From Coptis chinensis (lineage: Eukaryota > Streptophyta > Magnoliopsida > Ranunculales > Ranunculaceae), in NCBI GenBank assembly GCA_015680905.1, contig CM027381.1, positions 20,437,501 to 20,501,500 on the forward strand: a DNA stretch of 64,000 bases, in the 5' to 3' direction. Made by a program: the position numbers and the translations under genes. Each line of letters starts with the position of its first letter. The stretch's first letter is position 1. Of this stretch, positions 11,297 through 22,221 are shown piece by piece. The notes under the pieces were generated by a model. That model was not told the DNA's origin, ran no database searches, and worked only from the letters and a program-made list of their open reading frames with translations.

Positions 11297-12180
11297 TGTT
11301 GATCTTCTTGTATGTAATTTGATGTTTGGATGAAGATGTTTTGAACAATATTTAAATATTTCTATTTTTAATACTGATACTTCTATTTTTTTATGAATGG
11401 GGTGCTGAGGTCGTTTTCTCAGGATAACCTGGGGGCCTCTAGCATCTAACCAAATTTGTATGAAGTAAAAATTATTTAAATTACTTACTTGTTGAGATTG
11501 TGTTTGAAGTTGGTATGAATGTGATTGCTTCTATTGCTTTGTTGTTTGACGTCCTGTGTTGTATAGTAGTAGAACCGACGACCTGCTGAACTTTGTTAGG
11601 TCGTCTGATGGTAATAGGTCGTAAAGCGTTTGTGTACGACCTGATATATGTGCATGGTTGGCACCTAGGTTTCCTCGTGTCCTTAGGTGTATGTGTTAGT
11701 TGAGTCGTTCCTTTTAGGGGAACTCCTTGTTGATTTTTGACAGATAATTAGCCTTTGAATGGCCATTATAGTTGAGTCTAACTTAACCTATTTCAGGGCC
11801 TTAAGTTAACTTGGGGTCCTTTTGGGCCCCTGGATTGTATTTGTCTGATAATTGGCCTTTGTGCGGCAATTACAGTTGAATCATGCTTAACCCTGGCGTT
11901 GGTGTTAAGTTGATTGATGTCCTTTTAGGGGACCGTAGATTGAATTTGATTGATAATTAACCACTGCGTGGCAATTATAGTTAAGTTGTACTCAATTATG
12001 GCGTTAGTGCCAGGTCGGATATTGTGATACCCCAGATCAGTTAGCGTGTGCAAGATGTGCAGTATTCATGTAATGCAAAGATAACATTCATACGTGAAAT
12101 GCTTATGACATTTCATTCAATTGATTGATATAACTGGAGACATATTATTGGTAAAAATGCTTGAGTAGAGCTGTATTCCA
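11297..12180. repeat. Non-coding 3' region of element D with about 105-bp tandem repeats
   Basis: There is no gene. Three imperfect units start at 11,710, 11,818 and 11,921 with CCTTTTRGGG and contain GATAATT...GGCAATTA...TTAAGTT words. In the minus orientation this is just downstream of integrase, where Tat elements often carry variable tandem repeats. Confidence 0.65.
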
Positions 12181-13165
12181 AGGTCGGAGAAGCATATCAC
12201 CGAGCTGGGTTTTGATCTAGTAGGCTCCATTTCCAACGACCTTGTGAACTATGTATGGTCCTTCCCAAGTTGGGTCAAGCTTGGCTGGTGCTAAGGTTCT
12301 TTTGAGGACTAGATCACCATCTTGAAAAGATCTTGGGACGACCTTCTTGTTGTAAGATCGTTGGATTGTTTAGTGGTACCGAGCTAGGGAGATTGCAGCT
12401 GTTTCCCTTCGTTCTTCTAGGAGATCAACTTCTTTGGCTAAGATGCTGTCATTTTCTCCGGATTCAACGATGTCGGATCTTGTGGTTGTGATTATGAGTT
12501 CTGATGGTATGACTGCCCCTGTTCTGAAGCAAAGTGTGAAAGAAGACTCGTTGGTACTGGCTCTGGTTGTTGTTCTGTACACCCATAAAATGTTCTCGAG
12601 TTGTTCTGGCCATTGGCTTTTCTCACTCTCCAACTTCTTTTGGAGATTTTCTTTGATGGATTTATTTGTGGCCTCTGCTTGGCCATTGCTTTGTGCATAT
12701 CTAGGTGTAGAAAATGCTTGAGTGATGCGCCATTTATGTAGAAATTCCTTGACTTGTGTGCCAACAAATTGTGCTCCGTTATCCATGACAAGGGTGTGGG
12801 GTAAACCAAATCTTGTGATGATATTAGTCCATATGAAGTTGATGACGTGGACTTCCTTGACTTGAACTAGTAGGATTGCTTCAACCTATTTGGTGAAGTA
12901 ATATGTGGCTGCTAGGACGTATTTGAGTCCTGTTTTCTTTTGTGGGATGAATGGTCCCATGATGTCTAGCCCCCATATATGAAAAGGCCATGAGCTGGCT
13001 ATGTTGATCAACTCTCGTGCTGGACTTAGATGGTTGTGGCCAAATGTTTGACATTGGTGGTATTTGAGAACATATGTATTTGCCTCGATGTGCATGCCTA
13101 GCTAATAATACCCTTGGGCAATTGCTTTGTGAGCTAGAGATCTTGCTCCTGCATGGTTGCCACAC
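12180..13165 (-). pseudogene. int: Integrase of element D
   Basis: This integrates the cDNA into the genome. The zinc-binding part lies at 13,165-12,960 with KYHQCQTFGHNH, one Cys apparently lost. The catalytic core has all three acidic positions: GLDIMGPF near 12,965, DNGAQF at 12,784 and NGQAEATNKS near 12,690. The C-terminal segment (near 12,330-12,185) carries the GPY/F-like words PTWEGPYIV. Frameshifts and stops separate the three parts. It follows RNase H directly, as expected for Ty3/gypsy. Confidence 0.85.
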
Positions 13166-13285
13166 TCGCCTTTGTGAATTTCGTCAAAGATGAGCTGGCC
13201 TTCGCGTGGAGTTATCCACCATAGGTGGGGGTCTTCCTACGGATTTACGGAACAATCTTCCGTTGATCACGGTGTATCTGGGAGC

Positions 13286-14062
13286 TCAAAATTGTATGAC
13301 ACGAGCATTCCTTGCTTCTGCTAGGAGCTCACCATGTAGGATGAATTTCAGAAATGGGCTCATCCAAGATTGAGTGATTTTTTCTTCGGATGAGGGCTCA
13401 AAGTCTGTGAGGCTGTTGACGCTTTCTTGCTGGTGGGCGGGCCTCTCCAGGATGTCAATATAGACTGTGCTGGGACATGACTCTTGGGTTTTCGAGGCTA
13501 AGAAATCCAGGCTGTCTGCATGTCTGTTATCATCTCGGAGAATATGTTCTAAGGAGAATGTTTTGAACGAGTTGTTGATGTCATTGATGACCTGAGCGTA
13601 CTTGGCTAAGTTTGCTCTGTTTGTCACATACTCTTTAGTGATCTGTTTGACGATTAGCTGTGAATCACGGTAAGCTTTGAGTTTTTGGACTTGTAGTTGT
13701 TTTGCCATGCAGAGGCCTGTGATTAATGCTTCATATTCTGCCTCATTGTTGGATGTTGCAAAATCGATTTTAATTAACTTTTGTAGCTGTGTTCCTTCTG
13801 GTGAAGCTAATACATCCCCCAGTCCACTACCGCTATTGTTGCACGCTCCATTTATGTAGAGGTGCCATGTGTCTGGGGTGGTTTGTTGATAAAGCGAAGT
13901 GATGGGCTCGGGTTCCCAGTTGACATCTTCGACGGGGAAGTCCGCAAGGAAGTCAGCAACGACTTGACCTTTGCGAGACGTTCTGGGAACAAATTCGATG
14001 TGATGTTCTCCGAGTTCTTCAGCCCATTTGGCCATGCGGGTCGTTTTGTTGTTAGAACTCAA
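13286..14062 (-). pseudogene. RNase H region of element D (Tat-type)
   Basis: An open frame of 258 codons. The first 45 residues include HHIEFVPRT and VVADFLADFP, the usual link after the RT-attached RNase H. From about residue 65 comes a second RNase H fold with YINGACNNSGSGLG (first catalytic D replaced by N), ATSNNEAEYEALI (E), YRDSQLIVKQI (D) and DDNRHADSLDFLAS (D). This second, archaeal-like RNase H is a mark of Tat-lineage elements. The domain loses one acidic residue, so activity is doubtful. Confidence 0.85.
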
Positions 14063-14119
14063 GACCTGCTTGATGGGTACATCTGTTATGGCCTTAATGT
14101 TGTGAGCCTGAAAGTAACG

Positions 14120-15370
14120 TCAGAACTTTCGAGCGGAGTACAACAGAGACAACATTGTTTTCTCCATTGTAAAGTAATGCTTTTCTGTATCTGCCAATGT
14201 CTTGCTGATGAAGTAGACTGGCTTTTCGATTCCCTCACTTTCGCGAAAGAGGACTGAACTTATGGCAAAGTCGGTAGTTGTAAGATAAATCCCCAGTGTT
14301 TCTCCTTCCTTTGGTTTGGACAAGACGGGAGGAGTTGATAAGTAAGCCTTCAGGTCGTTGAAGGCTTTGTGGCATTCGTCTGTCCAAGTGAATGTTGCGC
14401 CTTTCTTGAGTATTTGTAGGAACGGTTTGTATTTGTCAGATGCACGTGAGATGAACCTGTTGAGGGCTAAAACCATGCCAGATAGCTTGTGGATTTGTTG
14501 CTTGGTAGTTGGCTCTAGCATTTCTAAGAAAGCTCGTATTTGTTTTAGGTTTGCTTCAATGCGTCTTTGTGAAACGAGGTACCCTAAGAATTTCCCTGAG
14601 GATACTCCAAATACGCATTTTGCTGGGTTGAGCTTCATCTTGTTTTGGCGCAATCTTTCAAAGGCTTCTTGGAGGTGAGAAATGTGATCGCCAGCTTTTT
14701 CACTTTTGACTACCATGTCATCTATGTAGACTTCCATAGTGTCACCCAGCAAGTTTTTGAAAATCTTTGTGACCAGTCTCTAGTAGGTCGCACCGGCATT
14801 CTTCAAGCCGAATGGTAGGACGTTGTAGCCGAACGTTCCTTGTTCAATTATGGAGGATGTTTTTTCCTGGTCTTCTTCTGCAAGTGGTATCTGATTGTAC
14901 CCACTGTATGCATCTATAAATGATAAAAGTTCATGTCTGCAAGTTTGATCTACCAGGATGTCAATCCTTGGCTGGGGGAAGCTATCCTTTGGGCAATGCT
15001 TGTTGACGTTGGTGAAGTCTATGCAGAGTCGTACCTGGCCATTTTTCTTAGGAACGGCTACTATGTTAGCTAGCCAGGTCAGGTACTCGACTTCTCTGAT
15101 GAATCCAACATTTTTAAGCTTTTCTATCTCTTTGTTGATTGCTTTTTGAAATTTGAGTGCAAGCTTCCTAGGTCGTTATTTGATAGGCTTTACAGTTGGA
15201 TCTACATTTAATTTGTGGCAATCGACCTGAGGGTCGATTCTTGGCATATCGATATACGACCAATCAAAAACATCTTTATTGAGAGATAGAAATTTGATAA
15301 GTTGCTCCTTGAGCTTGGGGTCTAAATTAGCCCCTACATAAACAAACTTTGGGTCATCATTTGTGCCCAA
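14120..15370 (-). pseudogene. Reverse transcriptase and first RNase H of element D
   Basis: Copies the element RNA into DNA. The N-terminal part is 15,370-15,176 (KDVFDWSYIDMPRIDP). The finger region 15,175-14,753 is broken by stops. The palm continues at 14,752 with MEVYIDDMVVKS, the YIDD catalytic box, then GKFLGYLVSQRRIEAN. The attached RNase H follows, with TLGIYLTTTDFAISSVL and ISKTLADTEKHY. The domain order and motifs are standard for Ty3/gypsy. Confidence 0.88.
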
Positions 15371-15481
15371 ATTGATTTTTTCTCCTGGTTCAATTTGTTC
15401 TTGTTTCTCCTTGAGCTTGTCTGTTGCTGGTGCTTATGAGCTGGACGCCGGAAGATCTTGCAGCTTTGGGACATCTTTGTC

Positions 15482-16093
15482 TTAGATGACCTGAGTTTTG
15501 GTCGTGGTTGTTGCGCTGACTTGATTGCATCTAAAAGCTTCTAGTTGGTTGCTCCTGAGCTCAATGATGCCTCGAGGTCCGGGGAACCGCAGGACTTGGT
15601 GTAAGGTGGATGGAACTGCTTGGATCCTGTGAATCCACCTACGTTCTAAGATGGCAATGTAGGATGACTTGGCATCAATAACACTGAAACGTGTTGAGGT
15701 CTTGACCATGTCCTCTTTTTCTCCAATGGAGACTGGTAAGATGACGTCTCCAATGGCATCTATGCGCTCTCCATTGAACCCATAAAGTGTTGCATTTGAT
15801 TCTATCATCACCAAGTCTGGCAGGTGCATGTCTTTGTATGTTTGATAGAAGAGGATGTCGCAGGAGCTACCTAGGTCAATGAGGACCCTTTTGATTGTCC
15901 ATCTGTTGATTTTTTGGGGTAGGCACACCTTGTCGAGGTCTTCCTCGGTAAATGGTATGGAGGTCGTAGATTGAGAATTGGTAGGAGTGATCACCTCAGC
16001 TTTGTGGGAGAGCTGGTAGATTTCTTGCAACGCTCCTACACGCCTGCATTTTTCATAACCTGAGGTCTCGTTGTTGGAGGTGTCTGTAATCAT
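15482..16093 (-). pseudogene. Aspartic protease region of element D
   Basis: Processes the Gag-Pol polyprotein. The active site reads LIDLGSSCDILF, where the family has DTGSS, so the catalytic triad carries a T to L change. The flap-side words FNGERIDAIGDVILPVSIG and the ILERRW (family ILGRPW) are also recognisable, followed by AVPSTLHQVLRFP. The open frame is otherwise intact over 203 codons. The substitutions argue against an active enzyme. Confidence 0.82.
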
Positions 16094-16312
16094 GTTTATT
16101 ACTTTTTCCTCATCGTGGTCGGAGGAGTGTTGTCTCCTGTTGTGCCTCGACCGACTTGGAGATTTAGATCGTTGGGCTGTTTTGCTTCTGGTCCTCCTGC
16201 GAGTAGGTCGTTCCTGGCTCCTGCTTCAGTTTCTGTTGCGATTGGCATTCAACTTATGCCTGAGGTTGCTTTCTGGCAAGAAATCTTTCAGTTTTCCCTC
16301 TTCGACTAAGTC

Positions 16313-17452
16313 TTAGAGGTAGTGCTTGAGGCTCCAACACTCATATGTGTCATGGTGGTGGAGTTTGTGGAAATGGCAGTATGGATGTCCTTGGATTGCT
16401 ATGACTTTGTTGATGTTGGGCTTGAAATATGGTTCTATATATATCTTCTTATGGATATGGCTTGCCATCTTAGAGAAGTTGGAGAATTTCCTTTTGGTGT
16501 ATAATGGTTTGTGGGAGCTGGAGCCCTTGTTGTTGTTGCTGCCTAAGTAGTGATTACTTTCTTTTGGTCCTCGCTTGTCGCTTACTGCAAGGACTTCTTT
16601 GCCCTTGCGCTGGGCCATCCATTCTTCGTACTTGATATACTTGTCGATTCTGTGGTACATGTCCTCTAAGCATTCTGTCTTGTTGCTCATTAAAGACCCT
16701 ACTAGGTCGGAGTCGTCTAGGAGGGCATTGGTGAATGCAGAAGTTGCAAAGCTGTCCTTAAGGCCTGGCTCCATTGATAGGAGTTCCTTCATGAAACGTC
16801 CTAGGAAAGCGCAGATCGTCTCGCCATGTGCTTGCTTAAGTTGAAACAAGGAGTCCAGGTCGGCTTGTTTCTTTCTGTTGTGGACGAACTCTACTGCGAA
16901 CGTCTCAGCCAGCTTGTCAAAGTTATTGATTGAATCGGGGGTAAGCGTGTAGAACCAGTCTAGTGCTCCGTCCTTCAAGCTGGCTGGAAAGATTTTGCAA
17001 TTTAAGTAGTCGTAGTCTGGAGCGCTGTAGAGTGCGAGGATCTGGCTGAAATGAGCTACGTGTTGGCCTGGACACGAGCTACCGTCGTACAACGGGAACT
17101 TTGGTTGGATGAATTCTGAAAAAGGCTGTTTATCCCTGATTTCAGTGGTGAATGGTGATGTCTTGTATGACTGGAGCATCTTTTGAGCGATCTGGACCGC
17201 GCTAGCTTTGTCGTTCAACTTCTCTAACCTCTGGGCAAAGTCTTCTAGTCGCTGATTGGTAGTAGTGGTGAGGCATGTGACTGCGTTGTTCTCCACTACG
17301 TCTGGGGTGCCGTTGTTGGTGTTGGAGGTGGCTTGGTCGTGCATAGTTTGGTTTTCTTGTTGAAGGGCTACAAAGGAATCTTGGAGCGTCTTCATTTGAT
17401 TTGCTAAAGCATGTAGTTGTGCTTCCATGGTGGTTTTTCTGACCAGCTTCAT
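16313..17452 (-). CDS. gag: Gag of element D (Tat-type)
   Basis: An uninterrupted frame of 379 codons encodes the capsid/nucleocapsid. Residues 1-110 look coiled-coil (LHALANQMKTLQDSF). The capsid domain lies at about 115-270 (PLYDGSSCPGQHVAHF, FPASLKDGALDWFYTL, FLGRFMKELLSM). A zinc-knuckle-like YCHFHKLHHHDTYEC is close to the C-terminus (about 360-375). The start is 61 bases inside the 5' LTR/primer-site boundary, as expected. It is the best preserved gene of D, though the element's protease and pol are broken. Confidence 0.85.
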   Translation of the reverse strand: MKLVRKTTMEAQLHALANQMKTLQDSFVALQQENQTMHDQATSNTNNGTPDVVENNAVTCLTTTTNQRLEDFAQRLEKLNDKASAVQIAQKMLQSYKTSPFTTEIRDKQPFSEFIQPKFPLYDGSSCPGQHVAHFSQILALYSAPDYDYLNCKIFPASLKDGALDWFYTLTPDSINNFDKLAETFAVEFVHNRKKQADLDSLFQLKQAHGETICAFLGRFMKELLSMEPGLKDSFATSAFTNALLDDSDLVGSLMSNKTECLEDMYHRIDKYIKYEEWMAQRKGKEVLAVSDKRGPKESNHYLGSNNNKGSSSHKPLYTKRKFSNFSKMASHIHKKIYIEPYFKPNINKVIAIQGHPYCHFHKLHHHDTYECWSLKHYL

Positions 17453-17497
17453 GGGCTTGAGAAAATAGTTTGTTTGTGTTTTCTCAAAGGAATGAAC

Positions 17498-17513
17498 CAG
17501 CAGACAGCGCCAA
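17498..17513 (-). other. Primer binding site of element D
   Basis: The minus strand reads TTGGCGCTGTCTGCTG immediately after the LTR. It resembles the TGGCGCCGTCTG... primer site common in Tat-lineage elements. The exact tRNA is not certain. Confidence 0.65.
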
Positions 17514-17969
17514 TATAGAGGTTTGGCATTTTAGGGTCTACGACCTGAGGTTGAGGTTGATAGGAAGTGGTTGCACTCTTTCTTGGGATAAGAGTTGCCT
17601 ACGTATCAAGTTTCTCGGGGTAAACTTGAATCAAACCTTACGTAGTTCATCTCTCTCTACTTATAGATGTTTGAACTGACCTTCCTTATTATTTGCTCTA
17701 GGCCGTTGTCAAGGGTAGATCCACATTGTGTGCTATCTTGATGATTCACCATTACTCCTGATGTTACAAAATAAATGTCTCCTTGATTGGTACGATGACT
17801 GAGCTCTAGGATTGCGCTAGATCATTTGCTTCCATATATGGTTGTAACTGGTATTTGGGACGACCTGAGTCTGGGTCATTGTTACATCTTTATGGCTTTG
17901 TACGAGCTGGTGAAATACGACCTGGTCTGTGGACACGTGTGTTGTAGTGTAGAACGGAGGGTACTTACA
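17514..17969 (-). repeat. 5' LTR of element D
   Basis: 456 bp, matching 8246-8687 with few differences and some small indels. In element orientation it starts TGTAAGTACCCTCC. The end reads CTATA where the other copy has CTACA, a point change of the terminal CA. Confidence 0.88.
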
Positions 17970-18292
17970 ATAACCATAAGAAATATTAGAAAATAGTATA
18001 GAGAGTAGTTTCCATCCATCAAACCCATCCTCTAAACAAAAGAATCTAAGGTGAACAACTCAACCCTCAACACCACTAATTGCACCTCTTCATGCTCTCA
18101 AGTAAATATTGAAGGGTGAATTTTTTAGGGAATGCCACGGGAATGGAAGGAGTTGGATTCATAACTCGTATGCACTCAAACAGTAACAGAAATATTGTGG
18201 AAAATTATGAACAGTGAAAACAGTGTTTTGTTTTGGAAAAACAATGAACAGTTTTGTCGACTCTAAACTAGTTATACGCAAGCAAATAAGAT
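17970..18292 (-). other. Leader of element E between primer site and the insertion of D
   Basis: AT-rich, with no gene seen. It is next to E's primer site and so is read as E's untranslated leader, interrupted by D at 17,969. Confidence 0.5.
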
Positions 18293-18305
18293 GGCAGCGG
18301 CGCCA
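18293..18305 (-). other. Primer binding site of element E (tRNA-Asp-like)
   Basis: The minus strand reads TGGCGCCGCTGCC two bases after the LTR end TATCA, matching 12 of 13 bases of the tRNA-Asp complement. Confidence 0.8.
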
Positions 18306-18307
18306 TT

Positions 18308-19598
18308 TGATACCAAGGTTTTTATAGATGTAAAAACAGTGTTTTTACAGTACTAAATCATGCATATCAATCAATAATAATACTATCAAATATGTTGCTA
18401 TAGGAGAGTAATCATGTTTTCCACTCTTGTTTGCACGTACTTGAATGCGAATTTAGACTAAACTAAACTATTCACTAATAACAGTAATCTTTTTATGCTA
18501 TGAAAATACTAAATCTAAGATGATAAAACAGTGATTTAAAGATAAGAGAAAATATAGAGAGGGGTAATCCACCACATGATTCGATTAACTATTAGTTTAG
18601 TCATTGAATCACTTTTCTTGATCCCTAGTTAATACCAAGTCATCTCTGATCAAGGCTTCACTAGCATGAGAGATTAGCACCTCCACAAATCTCTTTGATG
18701 GGGTTTCTAATCTCTAGTTCAACTCTTATGATTTTTATATCTAAACAATCATGAGAATCAAACTTGAAACGTTATCCTAAACAACAACCATTCTAATTAC
18801 CAATCATCCTCACATGGCTTCATAAACCCCCTATAATGGAGGTTTTAGCCTTGTGTCATTGGATGAATTAAACTAAAACAGTGAATTAAAGACATAAAAG
18901 TAAAATACGAGAATTGAATTGAAGAACTAAAGCTTTTATTGAAAGGTTTAATGGAGGCTACAAACCCTAACTACTTAACCCTAAACTAATCTAAACTATA
19001 CTAAACTAAACTAATGAGGGAGAGAGAAGGGAGAGCTTAAGTTTAGCCTTAATCCTCTTTATATAGGAGAGGATTAGGTCACATTTTCGTGCATAGGCCA
19101 AAAAGGGGGACTTTGGGCCTCTAATGTGAGCCCATAGTCCATTAGGCTAAGTCTAAAAGGGCTAATTTTGCTAGAACTTACTTCAATACCCTTTGCATCC
19201 ACTTTTGCAGCTCTTATTGGGGTAAGTCTAGGTCCATTGGAAAGCTTATTTCGAGCCGGTCGTTTTGACATAAAGTAGGCCTAATTTCGAGGTTCGAGTC
19301 CAAAGATATGCCCTTTTGAAGTTCTGATAGTTTTTTGTCCTTTTTCCATCCGAATTTACTTTGACTGGGCTTGAAAAGGTTTTTTCTTCTTGATTCTTGG
19401 GCTTTAAATATAGAACTCTTCTAGCAATCATCTTGACTCATTTTCCATGCAAAATGACGTCTTTAAGCACATAAACAGCTTCAAGACCTAAAATACACAA
19501 AAACACGTAAACAATACTAACTCTTATTTATTATAAACATAATTGGCCTAAATGTAATACTATTATGGGGTTTAAACTACAGTTTTGGGTGCTTATCA
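18308..19598 (-). repeat. 5' LTR of Athila-like element E
   Basis: 1,291 bp, from TGATACC (18,308) to TTATCA (19,593-19,598). In element orientation it starts TGATAAGCACCCAAAACTG. Its outer 500 bases share words with the LTRs of A, J and B, for example 'gagccggtcgttttgacata' at 19,254. It lies directly beside the kinase fragment at 19,666. Confidence 0.8.
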
Positions 19599-19665
19599 AG
19601 GTACCTGTCTGAAGTTGTTAAACGGGCCTTGATATGGCTTTGGTTGCTGTGAGACAACAATTCCT

Positions 19666-20008
19666 ATGGGTCTTAAGATATTCACTTTGTCGGTAGATAG
19701 CATCAACACGCAGACGCGTCGTTCTAGGGCTTCAGACTCCAATGTTTGTAGTTTTGCAGCCCTGTATGACAGTGATCCATATAGCCCAGTAATGAGATCC
19801 CTGATTAGAGCAAGTAATAAGACTTCAAATACTACTCTTGATTGGGCTATAGGGGAAGTTACATGTGAAGGTGTGAAAACACTAAATTATACGAGTAGTG
19901 AATGCGGAAATAATGCTGAATGTGTTAATTCATCTAATGGCTCTGGATATCATTGTCGATGCAAACATGGTTTTGAAGGGAATCCTTATCTTTCTAGTGG
20001 CTACCAAG
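19666..20008 (+). pseudogene. Wall-associated kinase (WAK-like) exon fragment
   Basis: This encodes part of the extracellular region of a WAK-like receptor kinase. Residues 25-60 carry CSFAALYDSDPY and the hydrophobic TTLDWAIGEVTC typical of the WAK galacturonan-binding region. Then comes an EGF-like module: SECGNNAECVNSSNGSGYHC, RCKHGFEGNPYL. The exon ends at CCAAG/GTAATT (20,008/20,009), exactly where WAK exon 1 normally ends; the usual GCQ reads GYQ here. No transmembrane or kinase part is present, and the 5' end abuts LTR E. Confidence 0.85.
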
Positions 20009-20357
20009 GTAATTCAATATTTAAATTATATTTCATTGCTAAATCACATTATTGAATTTCTAATAAATAAAGTCTGAACTCTTAGGAATTATCATAAAAA
20101 CACACACCATGCATGCATGTTTAATTTTCTGTTATGTTAATGTTTCAATTTGAACAAACAAGATGAACACTGATCGATCAACATATAAATCACTTTCTTT
20201 ATACTGGTATTTAAATACACAAAACACATACACACACAATGCAAACAAACAAGTTTGGTAGTTACAGAAGCAGTCCTAGACAACAAACAGGCAAGCAAAA
20301 GACTCTTAACAAATGAGAAACAAGACTAATGTAACTAGACAATTTTAGGCTTCATCA
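20009..20357. other. AT-rich gap between kinase fragment and mobile-domain gene
   Basis: This begins as the kinase intron and then holds simple AT-rich sequence, including a CA-rich patch near 20,215-20,245. I see no gene or element termini in it. Confidence 0.5.
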
Positions 20358-20889
20358 TCAAACATCACCGCAATCTCCAGTAGGAATGAACTCTATCTGT
20401 CTCATCTGATATGCCCATCGGAAATATCTTAACGCATCCACAGGAGTTGCATCAGCACAAGCATCAATACTGCGTTGAATCATACGCCCTTTATTCCAAA
20501 ACGTCATACTGCAAAATAATTAAGATAAACAAATAAATAATGCAAACTGATTAAATAATGAAGAATAAGTAAATAAAACAAATAAAGAAAACTCACCAAC
20601 TCATAGGTCGTATCCTCAATGTTGAATGGTTCCAAATGCTCAAGGTTAATCACTACAAGGTGGGTTACGAAGGGATACCACGCATAATACTCACTGTCGC
20701 ACTCTGATGGATACTTTACTTTACGTCCTCGATGGGGAATGCTTAACACATGATTATCCCATGAATCCCAACACCGCATCGCAGTAGAGTATTGAACCTT
20801 ATACCCACGGCCGGAAACAGTAACCACGGTGTTGTTAGGTCTTGGTGGGTGCTTCGGTACACTCTGCACATAACCAACCTGGCACATTA
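20358..20889 (-). pseudogene. MAIN-like plant-mobile-domain gene, 3' part
   Basis: This is the C-terminal half of a plant-mobile-domain (PMD, MAIN/MAIL-like) protein, the other half lying at 57,955-59,286. The exon at 20,889-20,597 reads RVMCQVGYVQSVPKHPPRP across the insertion point, the PMD 'RVMRQFG..Q.IP' motif. Then comes WDSWDNHVLSIP and EYYAWYPFVTH. A GT-AG intron fits at 20,596-20,509 (GTGAGT...TTGCAG). The last exon can encode DALRYFRWAYQMRQIEFIP up to a TGA at 20,358-20,360, but in a frame different from the previous exon, so a shift lies between. Element G is inserted at its upstream edge. Confidence 0.82.
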
Positions 20890-20894
20890 CTCTA
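20890..20894. repeat. Target-site duplication of element G (left copy)
   Basis: CTCTA here and at 57,950-57,954 flank the outer LTR ends of G. Removing one copy and everything between joins the mobile-domain exon in frame. Confidence 0.85.
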
Positions 20895-21344
20895 TATTTT
20901 GACCAAATATGATCAAAACACTATATGAATAACGTAGAAAAGTAATGAGAAAAGTGATGGTAATTGGGAGAATGATGAGACTGTACCTTTCAATTGCCTA
21001 CGTACCCAAATTATCGATGGGATCAAATGTTAAGAACGTAGTTCTTTATGAAAAATAATTTGGTATTTATATGTGTAGAGTAGAAATTTCTTGTAGCTAA
21101 AGTAATTGTAATGGAGTATGACTCTTAGTTGATGATTATCTCTTTGCTAAGTAACGAATCTGAACATAAATTAATATACGTAAGTGGCAGGCCATATGGT
21201 TAGAGTTCAGCCCTAGACACATGAGTTAATGGGCATATACTTTGATTTATGATATTGCAAATTGGGCCTTAGCCTTGCCAATTAAATGAATAAAGTGGAG
21301 ACCCCTACCAATGGACGTTTTCCACGTAGGTGGGGGTCGAAACA
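20895..21344 (-). repeat. 3' LTR of element G
   Basis: 450 bp. It aligns with 36,491-36,805 and then, without a gap, with 57,792-57,949, giving the uninterrupted version of the LTR that the hAT split. Shared words include TTGCCTACGTACCC and 'gtagagtagaaatttcttg'. In element orientation it starts TGTTTCGACCCCCACC. Confidence 0.88.
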
Positions 21345-21357
21345 CCGCCCCCTCTTT
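21345..21357 (-). other. Polypurine tract of element G
   Basis: The minus strand reads AAAGAGGGGGCGG immediately before the LTR start TGTTTCGACC. This is the expected primer for plus-strand synthesis. Confidence 0.8.
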
Positions 21358-21766
21358 GGCATGCAAACAATGTTGTTCGGATGGAAAAGAAGAAGAAGGA
21401 AAAGTCAATGAAAAAAAATGGAATCGAAATGCATGCAAAGTGTAAACGATGCATGTAACAATTAATATTTGTATGTGAAAAAAAAAATATGAAAAGAATT
21501 TTGGGTGGAAAAGGGAGTGATAAGTTGTTATTGAATTGACTGGAAGAAAGGAGGAGAGAGATTAATGGGTGTTAAGAAAGCTAAAAACAGACGATGCGTA
21601 CTTTCAAGAGAATAATAAAGGACGTTAATGGTAGATTTTTTTCATTCAATTACTAAGTGACAAAAAGCAAAGGAAGGTATGGTGTCATTCAATTACTAAG
21701 TATATGGGCTATGGGGTATGGTATGTATAAAATTGGTTGCTGGAAAAGGAATTAGTAAAGCACTTA
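21358..21766. other. Non-coding interior of element G near its 3' end
   Basis: I see no gene. Purine-rich on the plus strand (many GAAAAGAAGA and GGAGGAGAGAG runs). Confidence 0.4.
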
Positions 21767-22218
21767 GGGCATCACCAATGCAGGCCCTTAAAATAGAGGG
21801 CCACATCAGCTTTTTCAAGGTGTGTATGAAGGAGCAAAGTGGTCTAGAGGACCTTCAAAGCGGGTTTCTACAGTGCACACCTTCAAAATCAAGATTAAAT
21901 GCTTGGAAATATATCACAGCTCATATGTTGTGGGTACAGTAATATTCTATGTGGCCTCTCAAGTGGTAGGTCACATGTTTGATTCTCAGCTTGAACATTG
22001 TTTATTTTTTGTTTTTATTGTGTTTTGTAATTGAAAACTGGAAAATAGCGTAAATGAGGGCCTATTGAAAACTGGAAAATCACCGATAAAATTAGAGGTA
22101 GTTATAAAGGATGGTAATATTAGAGTCCCATATAGGGGTTGCATTGGAAGAGAGTTTTTCCTTTTCTCCCTCAAATTTGAAGATAGAGGACTATATGAAG
22201 GACCCATTGGTGATGCCC
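21767..22218. mobile_element. Tourist-like MITE (PIF/Harbinger type)
   Basis: 452 bp with terminal inverted repeats GGGCATCACCAATG (21,767) and its complement CATTGGTGATGCCC (ending 22,218), flanked by TTA on both sides (21,764-21,766 and 22,219-22,221). The 3-bp TTA duplication and size fit a PIF/Harbinger-derived MITE. No transposase is encoded. Confidence 0.8.
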
Positions 22219-22221
22219 TTA

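Larger units (their letters stand above)
6965..17969 (-). mobile_element. Tat-lineage Ty3/gypsy element D
   Basis: This is a full-length but inactive LTR retrotransposon on the minus strand. The 5' LTR is 17,514-17,969. The 3' LTR is 6965-6973 plus 8246-8687, split by solo LTR F. Gene order on the minus strand is gag, protease, RT, RNase H, integrase. An extra gene lies antisense (9077-11,296) between integrase and the 3' LTR. The flanks are AGAAC (6960-6964) and ATAAC (17,970-17,974), a 4/5 target duplication. Gag type and the archaeal-like RNase H place it in the Tat branch. It lies in sequence attributed to element E. Confidence 0.85.

Noticed and set aside
16150..16310. Apparent small gene on the plus strand near the protease/gag border of D
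   Set aside because: It lies antisense to pol, has no motif and no relation to the antisense gene at 9077-11,296.
12434..16844. Plus-strand frames over the pol and gag of element D
   Set aside because: Shadows of the minus-strand gag-pol frames, which carry all the recognisable motifs.
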